Assembly (NCBI RefSeq): GCF_014306155.1
Contig: NZ_JACRWH010000012.1
Location: forward strand, 1 to 44,519
From: Holdemanella hominis
GTDB lineage: Bacteria; Bacillota_I; Bacilli_A; Erysipelotrichales; Erysipelotrichaceae
Direction of reading: 5' to 3'
DNA: 44,519 bases
The stretch's first letter is position 1, and every line of letters starts with the position of its first letter. This document shows positions 1 to 8,794 of this stretch, piece after piece. The notes under the pieces were generated by a model that saw only the letters and a list, made by a program, of their open reading frames with translations, was not told the origin of the DNA and made no database searches. The position numbers and the translations under genes are program-made.

Positions 1-110
1 TGGCGATAGCAAAGTGGACACACCTGAACTCATCCCGAACTCAGAAGTTAAGCACTTTCACGGCGACAATAGTTGGGCTTGCCCCTGCGAAGATAGCTAG
101 CTGCCGGGTC
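1..110 (+). rRNA. rrf: 5S ribosomal RNA, 5' end cut by window edge
   Basis: The sequence follows the bacterial 5S pattern, including the conserved GAACTCAGAAGTTAAGC stretch near position 38. The 3' strand of helix I (GCTGCCGGG, 100-108) needs a 5' partner that is not in the window, so roughly five bases are missing at the start. It is presumably the last gene of an rRNA operon whose 16S and 23S genes lie to the left. A T-rich run follows at once from 111. Confidence 0.93.
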
Positions 111-132
111 CTTTTTTTTTCCTTTTATATTC

Positions 133-172
133 AAAAGCCAAGTCTAAGTAAATAAAAGACTTGGCTTTTTTC
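133..172 (+). terminator. rho-independent terminator of the rRNA operon
   Basis: A 13-bp perfect stem (133-145 with 158-170) closes an A-rich loop and runs into TTTTTT. It sits 23 bases after the 5S gene and well before pfkA, so it most likely ends the rRNA transcript. Confidence 0.88.
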
Positions 173-282
173 GTACATAAATATTTAGATATATTTTAAA
201 ATAACATTATATGTTTTTAGTAATTGTTAACAAAATGTCAAATGTTTCACAAACATTTAATAAGTTATAAATCTTTTTTACC

Positions 283-296
283 TAAAAGCGTTTTCA
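283..296 (-). promoter_or_regulatory. cre-like CcpA site upstream of pfkA
   Basis: Read on the minus strand the site is TGAAAACGCTTTTA. It agrees with the catabolite-response consensus TGWAANCGNTNWCA at all but one position, including the central CG. It lies upstream of the predicted pfkA promoter, a position usually linked to activation by CcpA. Binding itself is inference. Confidence 0.55.
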
Positions 297-329
297 GGTC
301 AATTTACTCTTTTTTTAACAATATTTATG

Positions 330-338
330 TGGTATATT
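330..338 (+). promoter_or_regulatory. probable extended -10 promoter of pfkA-pyk
   Basis: TGGTATATT is an extended -10 element (TGn plus TATATT at 333-338). The T-rich stretch 310-317 is a poor -35. Transcription would start near 345, giving a leader of about 30 bases before pfkA. Confidence 0.5.
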
Positions 339-374
339 TATGATGATTAATAATGAGTCTATGGAGGACATATT

Positions 375-1337
375 ATGGTTAAAAGAATTGGTATTTTGAC
401 TTCTGGTGGTGATTCACCGGGAATGAATGCTGCAATACGCGCGGTAACACGTGTTGGATTAAATAGTGGTCTTGAAGTATTTGGTATTTACAATGGTTAT
501 AAAGGAATGGTTGAAGGTTATATTGAACCATTAACTCGTGAAACTGTTGGAGATATCGTAAACAGAGGTGGAACTATATTAGGATCAGCTCGTTTACCAG
601 AATTCAAGGACATCGAAGTCAGAAAAAAAGCAATCGCTCAATTAAAAAAGAGAGGTATTGAAGCCGTCGTGGTTATTGGTGGTGATGGTTCATATCGTGG
701 AGCATTATCTTTAACAGAAATGGGCATTAACTGTATCGGATTACCTGGTACAATTGATAACGATATTACTTGTACAGATTATACGATTGGTTTTCAAACA
801 GCTTTAGAAACTGTAGTTGAATGTGTTGATAAACTAAGAGACACTTCTAATTCACATCACCGTTGTTCTATTGTTGAAGTTATGGGAAACCGTTGTGGAG
901 ACTTAGCGTTATGGTCAGGTATTGCTTGTGGTGCCGAAATTGTAGTAACAAGTGATACAGGATTTGATGAACAAGATGTCTTAGATCGTTTAAGAGATAT
1001 CGATATTATTAAAAAGAAAAAACACTCGATTGTTGTAATTAGTGAAAAGATTACTGATGTAGATCAATTTGCAAAAAAGGTTAGTTTGAATACGGGCTTT
1101 TCAGGAAGAGCAACTGTTTTAGGCCATATTCAACGTGGGGGATCTCCATGTCCATTTGACCGTTTGTTAGCATCACAAATGGGGGAAAAAGCTGTAGATT
1201 TATTGATGCAAGGCATTGGTGGACAATGTATTTCAATTCGTGATAACAAGATTATTTCTTATCCAATTGAAGAAGCATTGAGCATGCCACAAGAATCTCG
1301 TAAACCACTAATGAATTTATTTGATCGTTTGGTTTAG
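375..1337 (+). CDS. pfkA: ATP-dependent 6-phosphofructokinase
   Basis: PfkA phosphorylates fructose 6-phosphate with ATP, the committed step of glycolysis, in the cytoplasm. The 320-residue length is that of the bacterial group. Visible motifs are GGDSPGMNAAIR (11-22), the ATP-site GGDGS (102-106; the Gly after Asp suits ATP rather than pyrophosphate), the catalytic TIDND (126-130) and MGNR (170-173) for the sugar phosphate. The start follows a GGAGGA site. It is co-directional with pyk, 26 bases downstream, with no terminator between, so the two form a glycolytic operon behind a cre-like site. Confidence 0.97.
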   Translation: MVKRIGILTSGGDSPGMNAAIRAVTRVGLNSGLEVFGIYNGYKGMVEGYIEPLTRETVGDIVNRGGTILGSARLPEFKDIEVRKKAIAQLKKRGIEAVVVIGGDGSYRGALSLTEMGINCIGLPGTIDNDITCTDYTIGFQTALETVVECVDKLRDTSNSHHRCSIVEVMGNRCGDLALWSGIACGAEIVVTSDTGFDEQDVLDRLRDIDIIKKKKHSIVVISEKITDVDQFAKKVSLNTGFSGRATVLGHIQRGGSPCPFDRLLASQMGEKAVDLLMQGIGGQCISIRDNKIISYPIEEALSMPQESRKPLMNLFDRLV

Positions 1338-1363
1338 GATATATTAGAAGGAAGGATATACAT

Positions 1364-2776
1364 ATGAGCAAAAAAACAAAAATTATTTGTACTATTGGTC
1401 CAGCTAGTGAGAGCAAAGAAGTTTTAACAAAACTTGTTGAAGCTGGAATGAACATCGCACGTTTAAATTTCTCTCATGGAGACTATGAAGAACATGCGGA
1501 ACGTGTTAAACGTATTCGTGAGGTTAGTAAAGAAACAGGAAAACCTATTGGTATTTTATTAGATACTAAAGGTCCTGAAATTCGTTTAGGTGATTTCGAA
1601 AATGGTGGATGTAATTTTGTTGAAGGTGACGAAATCGATTTAGTAAAAGATGAAGTTTTAGGAAACCACGAAAGATTTACATTACGTTGTCCGGAAGTAT
1701 TTAACGACGTTAAAGTTGGTGATTACATTTTAATGGATGACGGAAAAATGAAAGTCACTTTTACTGAAGTAACTCCTGATCGTATTCATGGTGTTGTAAA
1801 CAACCCTCACTTCTTAAAGAGTCGTAAAGGATGTAATTTACCAGGCATTAAGTTAAGTATGCCATTTATTTCTGAAAAAGATGAATCAGATATTCGTTTC
1901 GGATGTAAAATGGATGTTGACTATATTGCAGCAAGTTTTACTCGTCGTAAAGATGATGTATTAGCAATTCGTCAAATTTTGATTGATGAAAATAAAGATA
2001 TGATTCAAATTTTCCCTAAAATTGAAAACCAGGAAGGTTTTGATAACATCCGCGAAATCTTAGAGGTTGCAGATGGAGTAATGGTTGCTCGTGGAGATTT
2101 AGGTGTAGACGTAAGTTTAGAATTAGTACCTATTTATCAAAAACGTATGATTGCTGCTGCAAACGAAGTTGGTAAACCAGCTATCACTGCAACACACATG
2201 TTAGAATCTATGCAGGAAAATCCTCGTCCAACACGTGCAGAAGCAAGTGACGTGGCTAACGCTATTATGGATGGAACAGACTGTATCATGTTATCTGGTG
2301 AATCAGCTGCAGGTCATTACCCAGTTGAATCTGTTCAAACAATGACTAAGATTGCAAATGCTATTGAACCAATGATTCCTTATAAAGATCGTTTGAAAGC
2401 TAATGTTAAATCAAGTAAACGTACTTTAAACGATGCAATTGGTATTTCAGTAGCTGATACTGCATTGGCAATTGATATTAAATGTATTATTGCATTTACA
2501 CAAAGTGGAAATACAGCTCGTCGTCTAGCTAAATTCCGTCCATGTGCTCCAATTTTAGCTGTTACATTTGATGAAGTGACTCAACGTAGTTTATTACCAG
2601 TTAATGGCGTAACTCCAGTCGTTTCAAATATTCAAAATAATAAAGAAAATGATATTGATTTAGCTCGTAACTTAGCATTACAAGCTGGATTCAAAACAGG
2701 AGATCACATCATTGTTGTTGCTGGATATCCAATCGGATCAGGCAACACAAATATGATGCGTATTGCTCAAATCTAG
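1364..2776 (+). CDS. pyk: pyruvate kinase
   Basis: Pyk converts phosphoenolpyruvate and ADP to pyruvate and ATP. The 470-residue protein has TKGPEIR (68-74), the ARGDLGV segment near 240 and the ATHMLESM substrate segment near 275, followed by the C-terminal allosteric domain. The Glu in KGPEIR is the residue typical of potassium-dependent enzymes. It lacks the extra C-terminal PEP-utiliser-like domain found in many bacilli, which are about 585 residues long. The start has AGAAGGA upstream. It is the second gene of the pfkA-pyk operon and ends at a clear terminator. Confidence 0.97.
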   Translation: MSKKTKIICTIGPASESKEVLTKLVEAGMNIARLNFSHGDYEEHAERVKRIREVSKETGKPIGILLDTKGPEIRLGDFENGGCNFVEGDEIDLVKDEVLGNHERFTLRCPEVFNDVKVGDYILMDDGKMKVTFTEVTPDRIHGVVNNPHFLKSRKGCNLPGIKLSMPFISEKDESDIRFGCKMDVDYIAASFTRRKDDVLAIRQILIDENKDMIQIFPKIENQEGFDNIREILEVADGVMVARGDLGVDVSLELVPIYQKRMIAAANEVGKPAITATHMLESMQENPRPTRAEASDVANAIMDGTDCIMLSGESAAGHYPVESVQTMTKIANAIEPMIPYKDRLKANVKSSKRTLNDAIGISVADTALAIDIKCIIAFTQSGNTARRLAKFRPCAPILAVTFDEVTQRSLLPVNGVTPVVSNIQNNKENDIDLARNLALQAGFKTGDHIIVVAGYPIGSGNTNMMRIAQI

Positions 2777-2784
2777 TTAACATT

Positions 2785-2806
2785 GCCCTCATTTTGAGGG
2801 CTTTTT
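2785..2806 (+). terminator. terminator of pfkA-pyk
   Basis: GCCCTC pairs with GAGGGC around a short ATTTT loop (2785-2801), followed by five T. It is nine bases after the pyk stop. Confidence 0.85.
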
Positions 2807-2813
2807 AATACAA

Positions 2814-2841
2814 AAAAGCTGTGGGTTATTCCACAGCTTTT
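2814..2841 (-). terminator. terminator of the ABC exporter operon, embedding the stop codon
   Basis: On the minus strand AAAAGCTGTGG pairs with CCACAGCTTTT and runs into a T-tract at 2812-2817. The permease stop codon (2826-2828) lies in the hairpin loop, so termination and the end of translation share one element. Confidence 0.82.
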
Positions 2842-5800
2842 AATGAATCAACCATTTGAATGTTATTTAATTTTTTATGCATGCACAAATTGATGATTGC
2901 ATTGAAAACAATTGTCATCACAAAACTAATCACATAAGATATTGAATTGATTGTTCTACCAAACATAATATCATCCATTTCAGCTAAGTTCATAATTAAG
3001 TGATGTAATGCTACACCAATTACTAAACCAATCAATGAACCTAAAATAGTTAATAGAACGGTTTCACGATTGATATATGCATCTACCTCTTTTCTTGTAA
3101 AACCAAGAACTTTAATTGTTGCAATCTCACGTTTTCTTTCGGAAATATTAACATTGCTTAGATTGTATAAAACTACAAATGCAAGACATGCTGCTGAAAT
3201 AACAAGTACAACAACGATATAGGAAATACTACTAATCATGTCTTTAAAGTTTTTTTGTAGAGATGAATAGAAAGTTACGCTTTGCACACCGTCAATATTC
3301 ATAATTTTATTACCTAAATTTCGTTCAAACTTCTTAGTTGTTTTTTTAGACTTAATTAAGTAAATATGCGTTGTTTTTGCATTTGTATTCCAACTCTTGT
3401 ATAACGATTCACTTGCATAGATGTGGTGGCCAACATAATTTGTAAATACACCCTTGATTTTAGCTTTAATAACTTTATTATTGGTATCTTTTAATGTAAT
3501 CATGTCTCCAGCCTTTTTGTTCAATTTAGTAGCCATTTTTTGAGATATTAATACTGAAGAATCATCAAGATCAAATTCTTTGTTACCGTTAAATAAAGTA
3601 CAGAAATCTTTAAATTTATCATGATTTGAAATAATATGGACCGTAGTAGAAAGGTCTTTATTGTCAATCTTCGTAGTTACCGCAAGATGATCTTCCTCAT
3701 ATACATCTTTAATCCCCTTTAAAGAATGTATTTGAGATGTCATTTCACTTGATTTGGCTGAAATTGTGGCATCATAGTGATAGATGACATTATATTGTTG
3801 GTTTACAATATCTGAAATACTATCATTGATACCAAAGCCAGCCACTAATAAGGCAGAACATCCTGCAATTCCTATAATAGTCATGAAGAATCGTTTTTTA
3901 TAACGGAAAATATTTCTTGCGGTTACCTTCTGTAAGAAAGAAAAACGTTTCCATATAAGTGGAATTTTTTCAAGCATAATTTTCTTACCAGCTTTTGCAG
4001 CTTTAGGACGCATTAACTGACTAGGCATTTCAATTAATTCACTATAAATAGAATATAGTGTGGCTAGTAAAGTAATACCAGTTACAGAGCCACTGGCTAA
4101 TAAGATAAGACCAGGCTGGAATAAAAAATGAATTTTTTCAATGTTATATAAAGTGTTCCAAGCATTAAAGATGACAGTTGGGAACAAATACATTCCTAAA
4201 GAACATCCTAAAATAGATCCTAAAACACTTGCACTAAATGCATAGATTATATATTTAAGTGCAATATGACTTTTTGAATAACCAAGAGCTTTTAAAGTTC
4301 CCATTTCATTTCTTTGTTCATCAACCATTCTTGTCATCGTTGTCATGCAAACTAGAGCAGCCACTAAGAAGAAGAATACAGGGAATACTTTGGCAATACC
4401 ATCCATACGGTCTGCACAGGCTCCATAATCACGATAAGAATAATGGGAGTCACGATCTAAAACAATCCATTTACCTCTCATCTTATCAATTTCTTCTTGT
4501 GCCTCATTTATTTCTTTTAAGGCATCGTGTTTTCGAACATTAAACTCTGCTTTAGATAGTGCTAGCTTTTCAATGTTTGAATTTATTGCATTTTTGGCAT
4601 CTTGAATTTTGGATACTCCATCCTCATATTGAGATTCACCATTTATTAAATTAACATAGGCACTGTTTAATTGATTTTTTGCATTTAATAACTGATTTAA
4701 CTGAGATTGTAATTTAGCCTTTTTTGCGACACCTGCTTGGATTTGGTCGATCGCATCCTGAAGTTGTGGTATAGCCGCTTCTAACTCAGCTTTTTTAGCT
4801 ATTGTACTGTCAATTTCAGCGATTTTTCCTTGCAGATATACTTTTCCATTGTTTAGGTTTTCAATTACTTTATTCTTTATAGCTTCAGATGATTCATCTG
4901 TAGTAGGTGTGTTTTGAGCCTTTTCAATTGAGATGTCTATCAAATGAATAGAATCTTGAATCATTTTACGTTGCATATTAAGGTCATCCATTGCGGCATT
5001 AATTTGATTCAAACCATTTTCAGCTTGTTCTTTCTGAGACAATAACTCAGGAAGTTTTTGTTCACTCTCTTCAATTTGAGCAATCGCATTTTGTAAAGTA
5101 GGAATATTATCTAATAATTGTAAATTTGCATAATATTCATTCCACCATTGATCAATTTGATTTTTAGAATTCTGAAGCTTAATTTCATTACTTTGAATCT
5201 CTGCAAGCCCCGAATCAATCTTATCTTGAGCATCATTTAATTTATTTTCTGCATCATTCAATTCATCGTTTGCTTCCTGTTTTTTTCCATCTAATTCAGA
5301 TTGATAAGACTGAATACGTACATCGATTTGTTTGTTTGCGATTTTTTTGATTCTTTTTAATACAGGATCAACAACATCAAAATATGCATCGCTATAACAA
5401 TCTAATTCTTTTGCACCCTTAACACAAACATCAACTTCTGTATAATAATCCTTTAAAACATTTGAATTTTGTATATATATAAAAGAGTTTACCGTTCCTG
5501 ATCCAATATTACTTGATCCTTTCTCATAAGATAAGTAATTCGGATTATAACAAGTACCTACAATTTTATATTTTGTGTTTTTCAAGGAGTTAGATAAAGC
5601 TTCATCTGTACCACTCTGTAATTTGATTGTATCTCCAATATGGAAAGTACCATATAATTTATTTGTAGCAGAGCTAGCCTCAATCAAACACTCATTTTCT
5701 CTTTCAGGCATTCTTCCTTCGACTACACGGATCTTATTCATCTTTTGATCAATCTCATAAGAAATGACTTTAATAACCATTTGTGTTGAATCAATCTGAG

Positions 5801-6083
5801 ACAATGTATCCATTGAAAAGTTTGGCTGTACGGATTTGACACCTTTTAATTTTTGAATGGCCTTTACATCTTTCTTGGTAAGTCCCAAAGTTGAATAGAT
5901 TTGTATATCTTGAACATTATATGTATCAAAATACATATCGGCACTGTTTTTCATATCCGGTGCACTCGCTTTAATTCCGGCAAAGAATGCCACACCAATT
6001 GCGACAATACAAAGGATAGATAGAAAACGACCGAGGGAGATTTTAATTTCACGGAAAATATCTTTTAAATAAGAAGAAGGCAT
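2826..6083 (-). CDS. FtsX-like ABC transporter permease with a long coiled-coil ectodomain
   Basis: This is the membrane subunit of a MacB/LolE-type (type VII) ABC system; the substrate is unknown. The 1085 residues start with a transmembrane helix (about 18-38), then a large outer domain. Within that, about 258-535 is a heptad-rich, Gln/Asn/Lys/Glu-rich coiled coil. A transmembrane cluster follows (about 565-690), then a second FtsX unit with a helix near 735, another outer domain and final helices (about 955-1070). It starts one base after the stop of the ATPase gene. Such transporters usually move mechanical force across the membrane or export lipids or peptides; nothing here tells which. 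No periplasmic-adaptor gene is adjacent, as expected for a Gram-positive. Confidence 0.85.
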   Translation of the reverse strand: MPSSYLKDIFREIKISLGRFLSILCIVAIGVAFFAGIKASAPDMKNSADMYFDTYNVQDIQIYSTLGLTKKDVKAIQKLKGVKSVQPNFSMDTLSQIDSTQMVIKVISYEIDQKMNKIRVVEGRMPERENECLIEASSATNKLYGTFHIGDTIKLQSGTDEALSNSLKNTKYKIVGTCYNPNYLSYEKGSSNIGSGTVNSFIYIQNSNVLKDYYTEVDVCVKGAKELDCYSDAYFDVVDPVLKRIKKIANKQIDVRIQSYQSELDGKKQEANDELNDAENKLNDAQDKIDSGLAEIQSNEIKLQNSKNQIDQWWNEYYANLQLLDNIPTLQNAIAQIEESEQKLPELLSQKEQAENGLNQINAAMDDLNMQRKMIQDSIHLIDISIEKAQNTPTTDESSEAIKNKVIENLNNGKVYLQGKIAEIDSTIAKKAELEAAIPQLQDAIDQIQAGVAKKAKLQSQLNQLLNAKNQLNSAYVNLINGESQYEDGVSKIQDAKNAINSNIEKLALSKAEFNVRKHDALKEINEAQEEIDKMRGKWIVLDRDSHYSYRDYGACADRMDGIAKVFPVFFFLVAALVCMTTMTRMVDEQRNEMGTLKALGYSKSHIALKYIIYAFSASVLGSILGCSLGMYLFPTVIFNAWNTLYNIEKIHFLFQPGLILLASGSVTGITLLATLYSIYSELIEMPSQLMRPKAAKAGKKIMLEKIPLIWKRFSFLQKVTARNIFRYKKRFFMTIIGIAGCSALLVAGFGINDSISDIVNQQYNVIYHYDATISAKSSEMTSQIHSLKGIKDVYEEDHLAVTTKIDNKDLSTTVHIISNHDKFKDFCTLFNGNKEFDLDDSSVLISQKMATKLNKKAGDMITLKDTNNKVIKAKIKGVFTNYVGHHIYASESLYKSWNTNAKTTHIYLIKSKKTTKKFERNLGNKIMNIDGVQSVTFYSSLQKNFKDMISSISYIVVVLVISAACLAFVVLYNLSNVNISERKREIATIKVLGFTRKEVDAYINRETVLLTILGSLIGLVIGVALHHLIMNLAEMDDIMFGRTINSISYVISFVMTIVFNAIINLCMHKKLNNIQMVDSLKAVE

Positions 6084-6084
6084 A

Positions 6085-6789
6085 TTAATACTCTATGTCA
6101 TTTACATCCATAGGATGCTCATTACATGTAATACTTTCAATTTTTCCACTACGAACTTTAATGACCTTATCTCCCATTGGTGTTAATGCTAAGTTGTGGG
6201 TAATAACTATGACAGTTTTATTTTGCGTTCTACACGTATCTTGTAAGACCTTAAGAACTTGTTTACCTGTTTGATAATCCAAAGCACCTGTGGGTTCATC
6301 ACAAAGTAAAAGCTTTGGGTTTTTAGCTAATGCTCTTGCGATTGCAACACGCTGCTGCTCACCGCCAGAAAGCTGGCTAGGGAAGTTGAACATTCTATCT
6401 TTTAGTCCAACAAGTTCTATAGTTTCATCTGTATCAAGTGGTTTCTTACAAATTTGTGTTGCAAGTTCAACATTTTCGCGAAGAGTAAGATTTTGAACTA
6501 GATTATAAAACTGAAAAACAAATCCAACATCATATCTTCTATAAAGTGTCATATCCTTTTCTTTATAAGAACTGATTTCACGACCATCTACAATGATTCT
6601 TCCTTCACTGACAGTATCCATTCCACCCAGTAGATTTAGGATAGTACTTTTACCAGCACCACTGGCTCCTGCGATAATCACAAACTCGCCTTGTTGTATT
6701 TCAAAACTCACATTATCTAAGGCATGTATGTCGATTTCGCCCATATGATAAGTCTTTTTTACATTTTCAAAAGAAATGAAAGCGCTCAT
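6085..6789 (-). CDS. ABC transporter ATP-binding protein (MacB/LolD type)
   Basis: This is the cytoplasmic ATPase partner of the adjacent FtsX permease. It shows a Walker A GASGAGKST, a Q-loop region VFQFYNLV, a signature LSGGEQQRVAIARAL and a Walker B LLLCDEPTGALD. The open frame extends upstream to a GTG, but that GTG lies inside the Shine-Dalgarno GAGGTGA (6795-6801). The ATG at 6789, starting MSAFISFENV, is therefore taken as the start, giving 234 residues. The pair is divergent from the degV genes. Confidence 0.92.
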   Translation of the reverse strand: MSAFISFENVKKTYHMGEIDIHALDNVSFEIQQGEFVIIAGASGAGKSTILNLLGGMDTVSEGRIIVDGREISSYKEKDMTLYRRYDVGFVFQFYNLVQNLTLRENVELATQICKKPLDTDETIELVGLKDRMFNFPSQLSGGEQQRVAIARALAKNPKLLLCDEPTGALDYQTGKQVLKVLQDTCRTQNKTVIVITHNLALTPMGDKVIKVRSGKIESITCNEHPMDVNDIEY

Positions 6790-6807
6790 ATAAATCACCT
6801 CAAACTA

Positions 6808-6816
6808 ATTATATCA
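6808..6816 (-). promoter_or_regulatory. extended -10 promoter of the ABC operon
   Basis: On the minus strand the site reads TGATATAAT, a perfect extended -10. The predicted start near 6801 falls at the Shine-Dalgarno itself, so the leader would be about a dozen bases long. Confidence 0.55.
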
Positions 6817-6821
6817 GACAT

Positions 6822-6850
6822 TTGAGAAAATTAATATTTCATGTTAGGAT
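6822..6850 (+). promoter_or_regulatory. promoter of the degV pair
   Basis: TTGAGA (6822-6827), a 17-base spacer and TAGGAT (6845-6850) preceded by TG. It gives a short leader to the degV gene at 6881 and is divergent from the ABC promoter. Confidence 0.55.
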
Positions 6851-6880
6851 TAGGATGATTTCGAAAAAAGGAGAGTTTTA

Positions 6881-7741
6881 ATGAAGGCTCGAGTATTGAC
6901 AGAAAGTGGTTGTGGATTAACCAAACAAGAAGCACAAGCGTTAGGAATTGATTTTTTACCTTTACAGGTTCAAATAGAAGATAAAACATATTTAGATGGG
7001 GTGAATTTAACAGTAGAAGAATTAAATTCATTCTTAGAAAGAGGCTTTATGCCTCAAACAAGCATGCCACCATTAGGCGATATTGAGGCTTTATTAGAAT
7101 CATATAAAAATAATGGTATTACGGATGTTATTTTGATAACTCTATCAAATGGATTATCAGGAACAAATCAGGCAATACAGGCATCTGGTAAATGGCATGG
7201 GGTTAAAATTCATACATTAGATATATATACTACTTTAGGTGTGGAAAAATATTTGGTGTTATCAGCTCAAAAATTAGTTGAACAAGAAATACACCCAGAA
7301 GAAATCATTTCACGTTTAAAAGACAGCGTAGATCATTCACGTGGTTTTTTAATTCCAGAAGATTTAGATCATCTAGCTAAGGGGGGACGATTAACTCCAA
7401 TGGCAGCTAAGCTTGCAGGAATGTTGAAAATCAAACCAATCTTGGAAGTATCTAAAAATACTGAAGGAAAAGTCGATGTTTTTGATAAAGTACGTACAAT
7501 GTCCAAAGCTATTAAAAAAGCTGTTAAAGTGATTTCAAAAGATGCGAATGCACAAGATTATGAATTTTATGTGTTAAACGGAGAAAATCAAGAAGGTACA
7601 CAATTGGTGATTGATGAGCTACACGATGTGTTTGGCGAAGACATTCAAATTCATATAGATCCAATGTATGCCGTTATTGCAGTACATACAGGATTAGGTG
7701 CTGTAGGCGTTCAATTTGTGAAAAAAGTAAAGGGGGCCTAG
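6881..7741 (+). CDS. DegV family protein (FakB-like fatty acid carrier), copy 1
   Basis: DegV/FakB proteins bind a fatty acid and present it to the kinase FakA for phosphorylation, feeding host or medium fatty acids into phospholipid synthesis. The family signs are TSMPP (60-64, the head-group contact region), GLSGT, and the segment DHLAKGGRLTPMAAKLAG followed by KIKPIL. The N-terminal TDS found in many members is TES here. It has a GGAGAG Shine-Dalgarno and is followed after two bases by a second member of the same length. No fakA kinase gene is in the window. The family is clear; the exact lipid is not. Confidence 0.9.
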   Translation: MKARVLTESGCGLTKQEAQALGIDFLPLQVQIEDKTYLDGVNLTVEELNSFLERGFMPQTSMPPLGDIEALLESYKNNGITDVILITLSNGLSGTNQAIQASGKWHGVKIHTLDIYTTLGVEKYLVLSAQKLVEQEIHPEEIISRLKDSVDHSRGFLIPEDLDHLAKGGRLTPMAAKLAGMLKIKPILEVSKNTEGKVDVFDKVRTMSKAIKKAVKVISKDANAQDYEFYVLNGENQEGTQLVIDELHDVFGEDIQIHIDPMYAVIAVHTGLGAVGVQFVKKVKGA

Positions 7742-7743
7742 TT

Positions 7744-8601
7744 ATGAAGATTGCATTTGTGACGGATACCGGAACAGGCCAGCATCCAGACTATTGGAAA
7801 GAAAAAGGAATTTATTGTCTTCCATTACAAATTACTTGTGATGAAGAATCAAAAGATGAATATACAGAAATTACATATTCTGAAGTGATAAAAAAATTAC
7901 ATGAAAAAAAAGTGTTGAGAACATCCTTGCCTAGTTTAGGTAAAATTGAAGATTGTTTTAAAGAATTAAAAAATGAAGGATATGACACAATTTTTGCGGT
8001 TCCTATTTGTCGAGGATTATCCGGAACATTGGATTCTATGGAAATGATTGCAAATCAATTAGAAATGAAATTTGTAGGCGTTGATTGTTATTGTACAGCG
8101 GTTGAACAAGGATGTATGATTGAGACAGCTAAAAAGATGTATGAAGCAAACATTCCAATTGATGAAATTATTAAAAAACTACAAAACATTGCGGATAGTT
8201 GTGAAACTGTGTTGTTGTGTGATGATTTAGATCATATGAAACGTGGTGGAAGATTGACACCGATGGCTGCCGCATTAGGTGGTTTATTGAAAATCAAACC
8301 TATTTTGCATATTGGTAAAAGTACGAATGGAAAAGTAGATGTATTAGATAAAGTTCGTACAATGACACGTGCACAAGATCGTGTTATTAAACATTTAAAA
8401 GAATTAAATGTAGATTCTAATTATACATTTATTGTTGCACACGTAGATGCGTTAGAAGCTGCAAAAGAATATGCGCAAAAGATTGAAAACCAAATTGAAG
8501 GCGCTAAAGTAAAAGTCATCAATTTAGTAAGTGCAGTTGGAATTCATACGGGATTAGGCTGTCTAGCTTTACAAGTATTTAATGAAATGAAAGAGCAATA
8601 G
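7744..8601 (+). CDS. DegV family protein (FakB-like fatty acid carrier), copy 2
   Basis: This is a tandem paralogue of the preceding gene, 285 residues, with TSLPS (60-64), GLSGT and DHMKRGGRLTPMAAALGG followed by KIKPIL. Its Shine-Dalgarno AAGGGGG lies inside the 3' end of copy 1, so the two are translated from one message. Gram-positives often carry several FakB proteins with different chain-length or saturation preference; a tandem pair suggests such a split, which is inference. It ends at a strong terminator. Confidence 0.9.
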   Translation: MKIAFVTDTGTGQHPDYWKEKGIYCLPLQITCDEESKDEYTEITYSEVIKKLHEKKVLRTSLPSLGKIEDCFKELKNEGYDTIFAVPICRGLSGTLDSMEMIANQLEMKFVGVDCYCTAVEQGCMIETAKKMYEANIPIDEIIKKLQNIADSCETVLLCDDLDHMKRGGRLTPMAAALGGLLKIKPILHIGKSTNGKVDVLDKVRTMTRAQDRVIKHLKELNVDSNYTFIVAHVDALEAAKEYAQKIENQIEGAKVKVINLVSAVGIHTGLGCLALQVFNEMKEQ

Positions 8602-8636
8602 GAATTGAGTGTGTGAAATCATTCAATTCCTTTTTG
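8601..8636 (+). terminator. terminator of the degV pair
   Basis: An 11-bp stem with one G-U pair (GGAATTGAGTG with CATTCAATTCC) begins at the last base of the stop codon and is followed by TTTTT. Confidence 0.85.
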
Positions 8637-8687
8637 TTTTTATGCTTTTGGCTTTAGCTGGTTGAGTACGAAGTACGAAACAACAAA

Positions 8688-8708
8688 ACCACCTGCTATG
8701 CGGGTGGT
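8688..8708 (+). repeat. left-end subterminal hairpin of the IS200 element
   Basis: Nine-base arms pair around TAT, with one G-T pair. In this family such hairpins are what the transposase recognises on single-stranded DNA. Confidence 0.65.
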
Positions 8709-8728
8709 GTCAAATAAAGTTATACAAA

Positions 8729-8793
8729 ATAATCACCATTCTTTCTATAATGAAGGTGTTCAAGCTATCAAAATAAGAAAGAATGGTGATTAT
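8729..8793 (+). promoter_or_regulatory. 18-bp inverted repeat hiding the transposase ribosome site
   Basis: The arms 8729-8746 and 8776-8793 are perfect complements. The right arm contains the presumed Shine-Dalgarno GGTGA and ends one base before the ATG at 8795. A transcript reading in from outside would fold and mask translation, as described for IS200 of enterobacteria. Confidence 0.7.
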
Positions 8794-8794
8794 A

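Noticed and set aside
4259..4543. Plus-strand 94-codon ORF inside the permease gene
   Set aside because: It is antisense to a well-supported coding region, has no ribosome site, and its sequence looks like no protein family.
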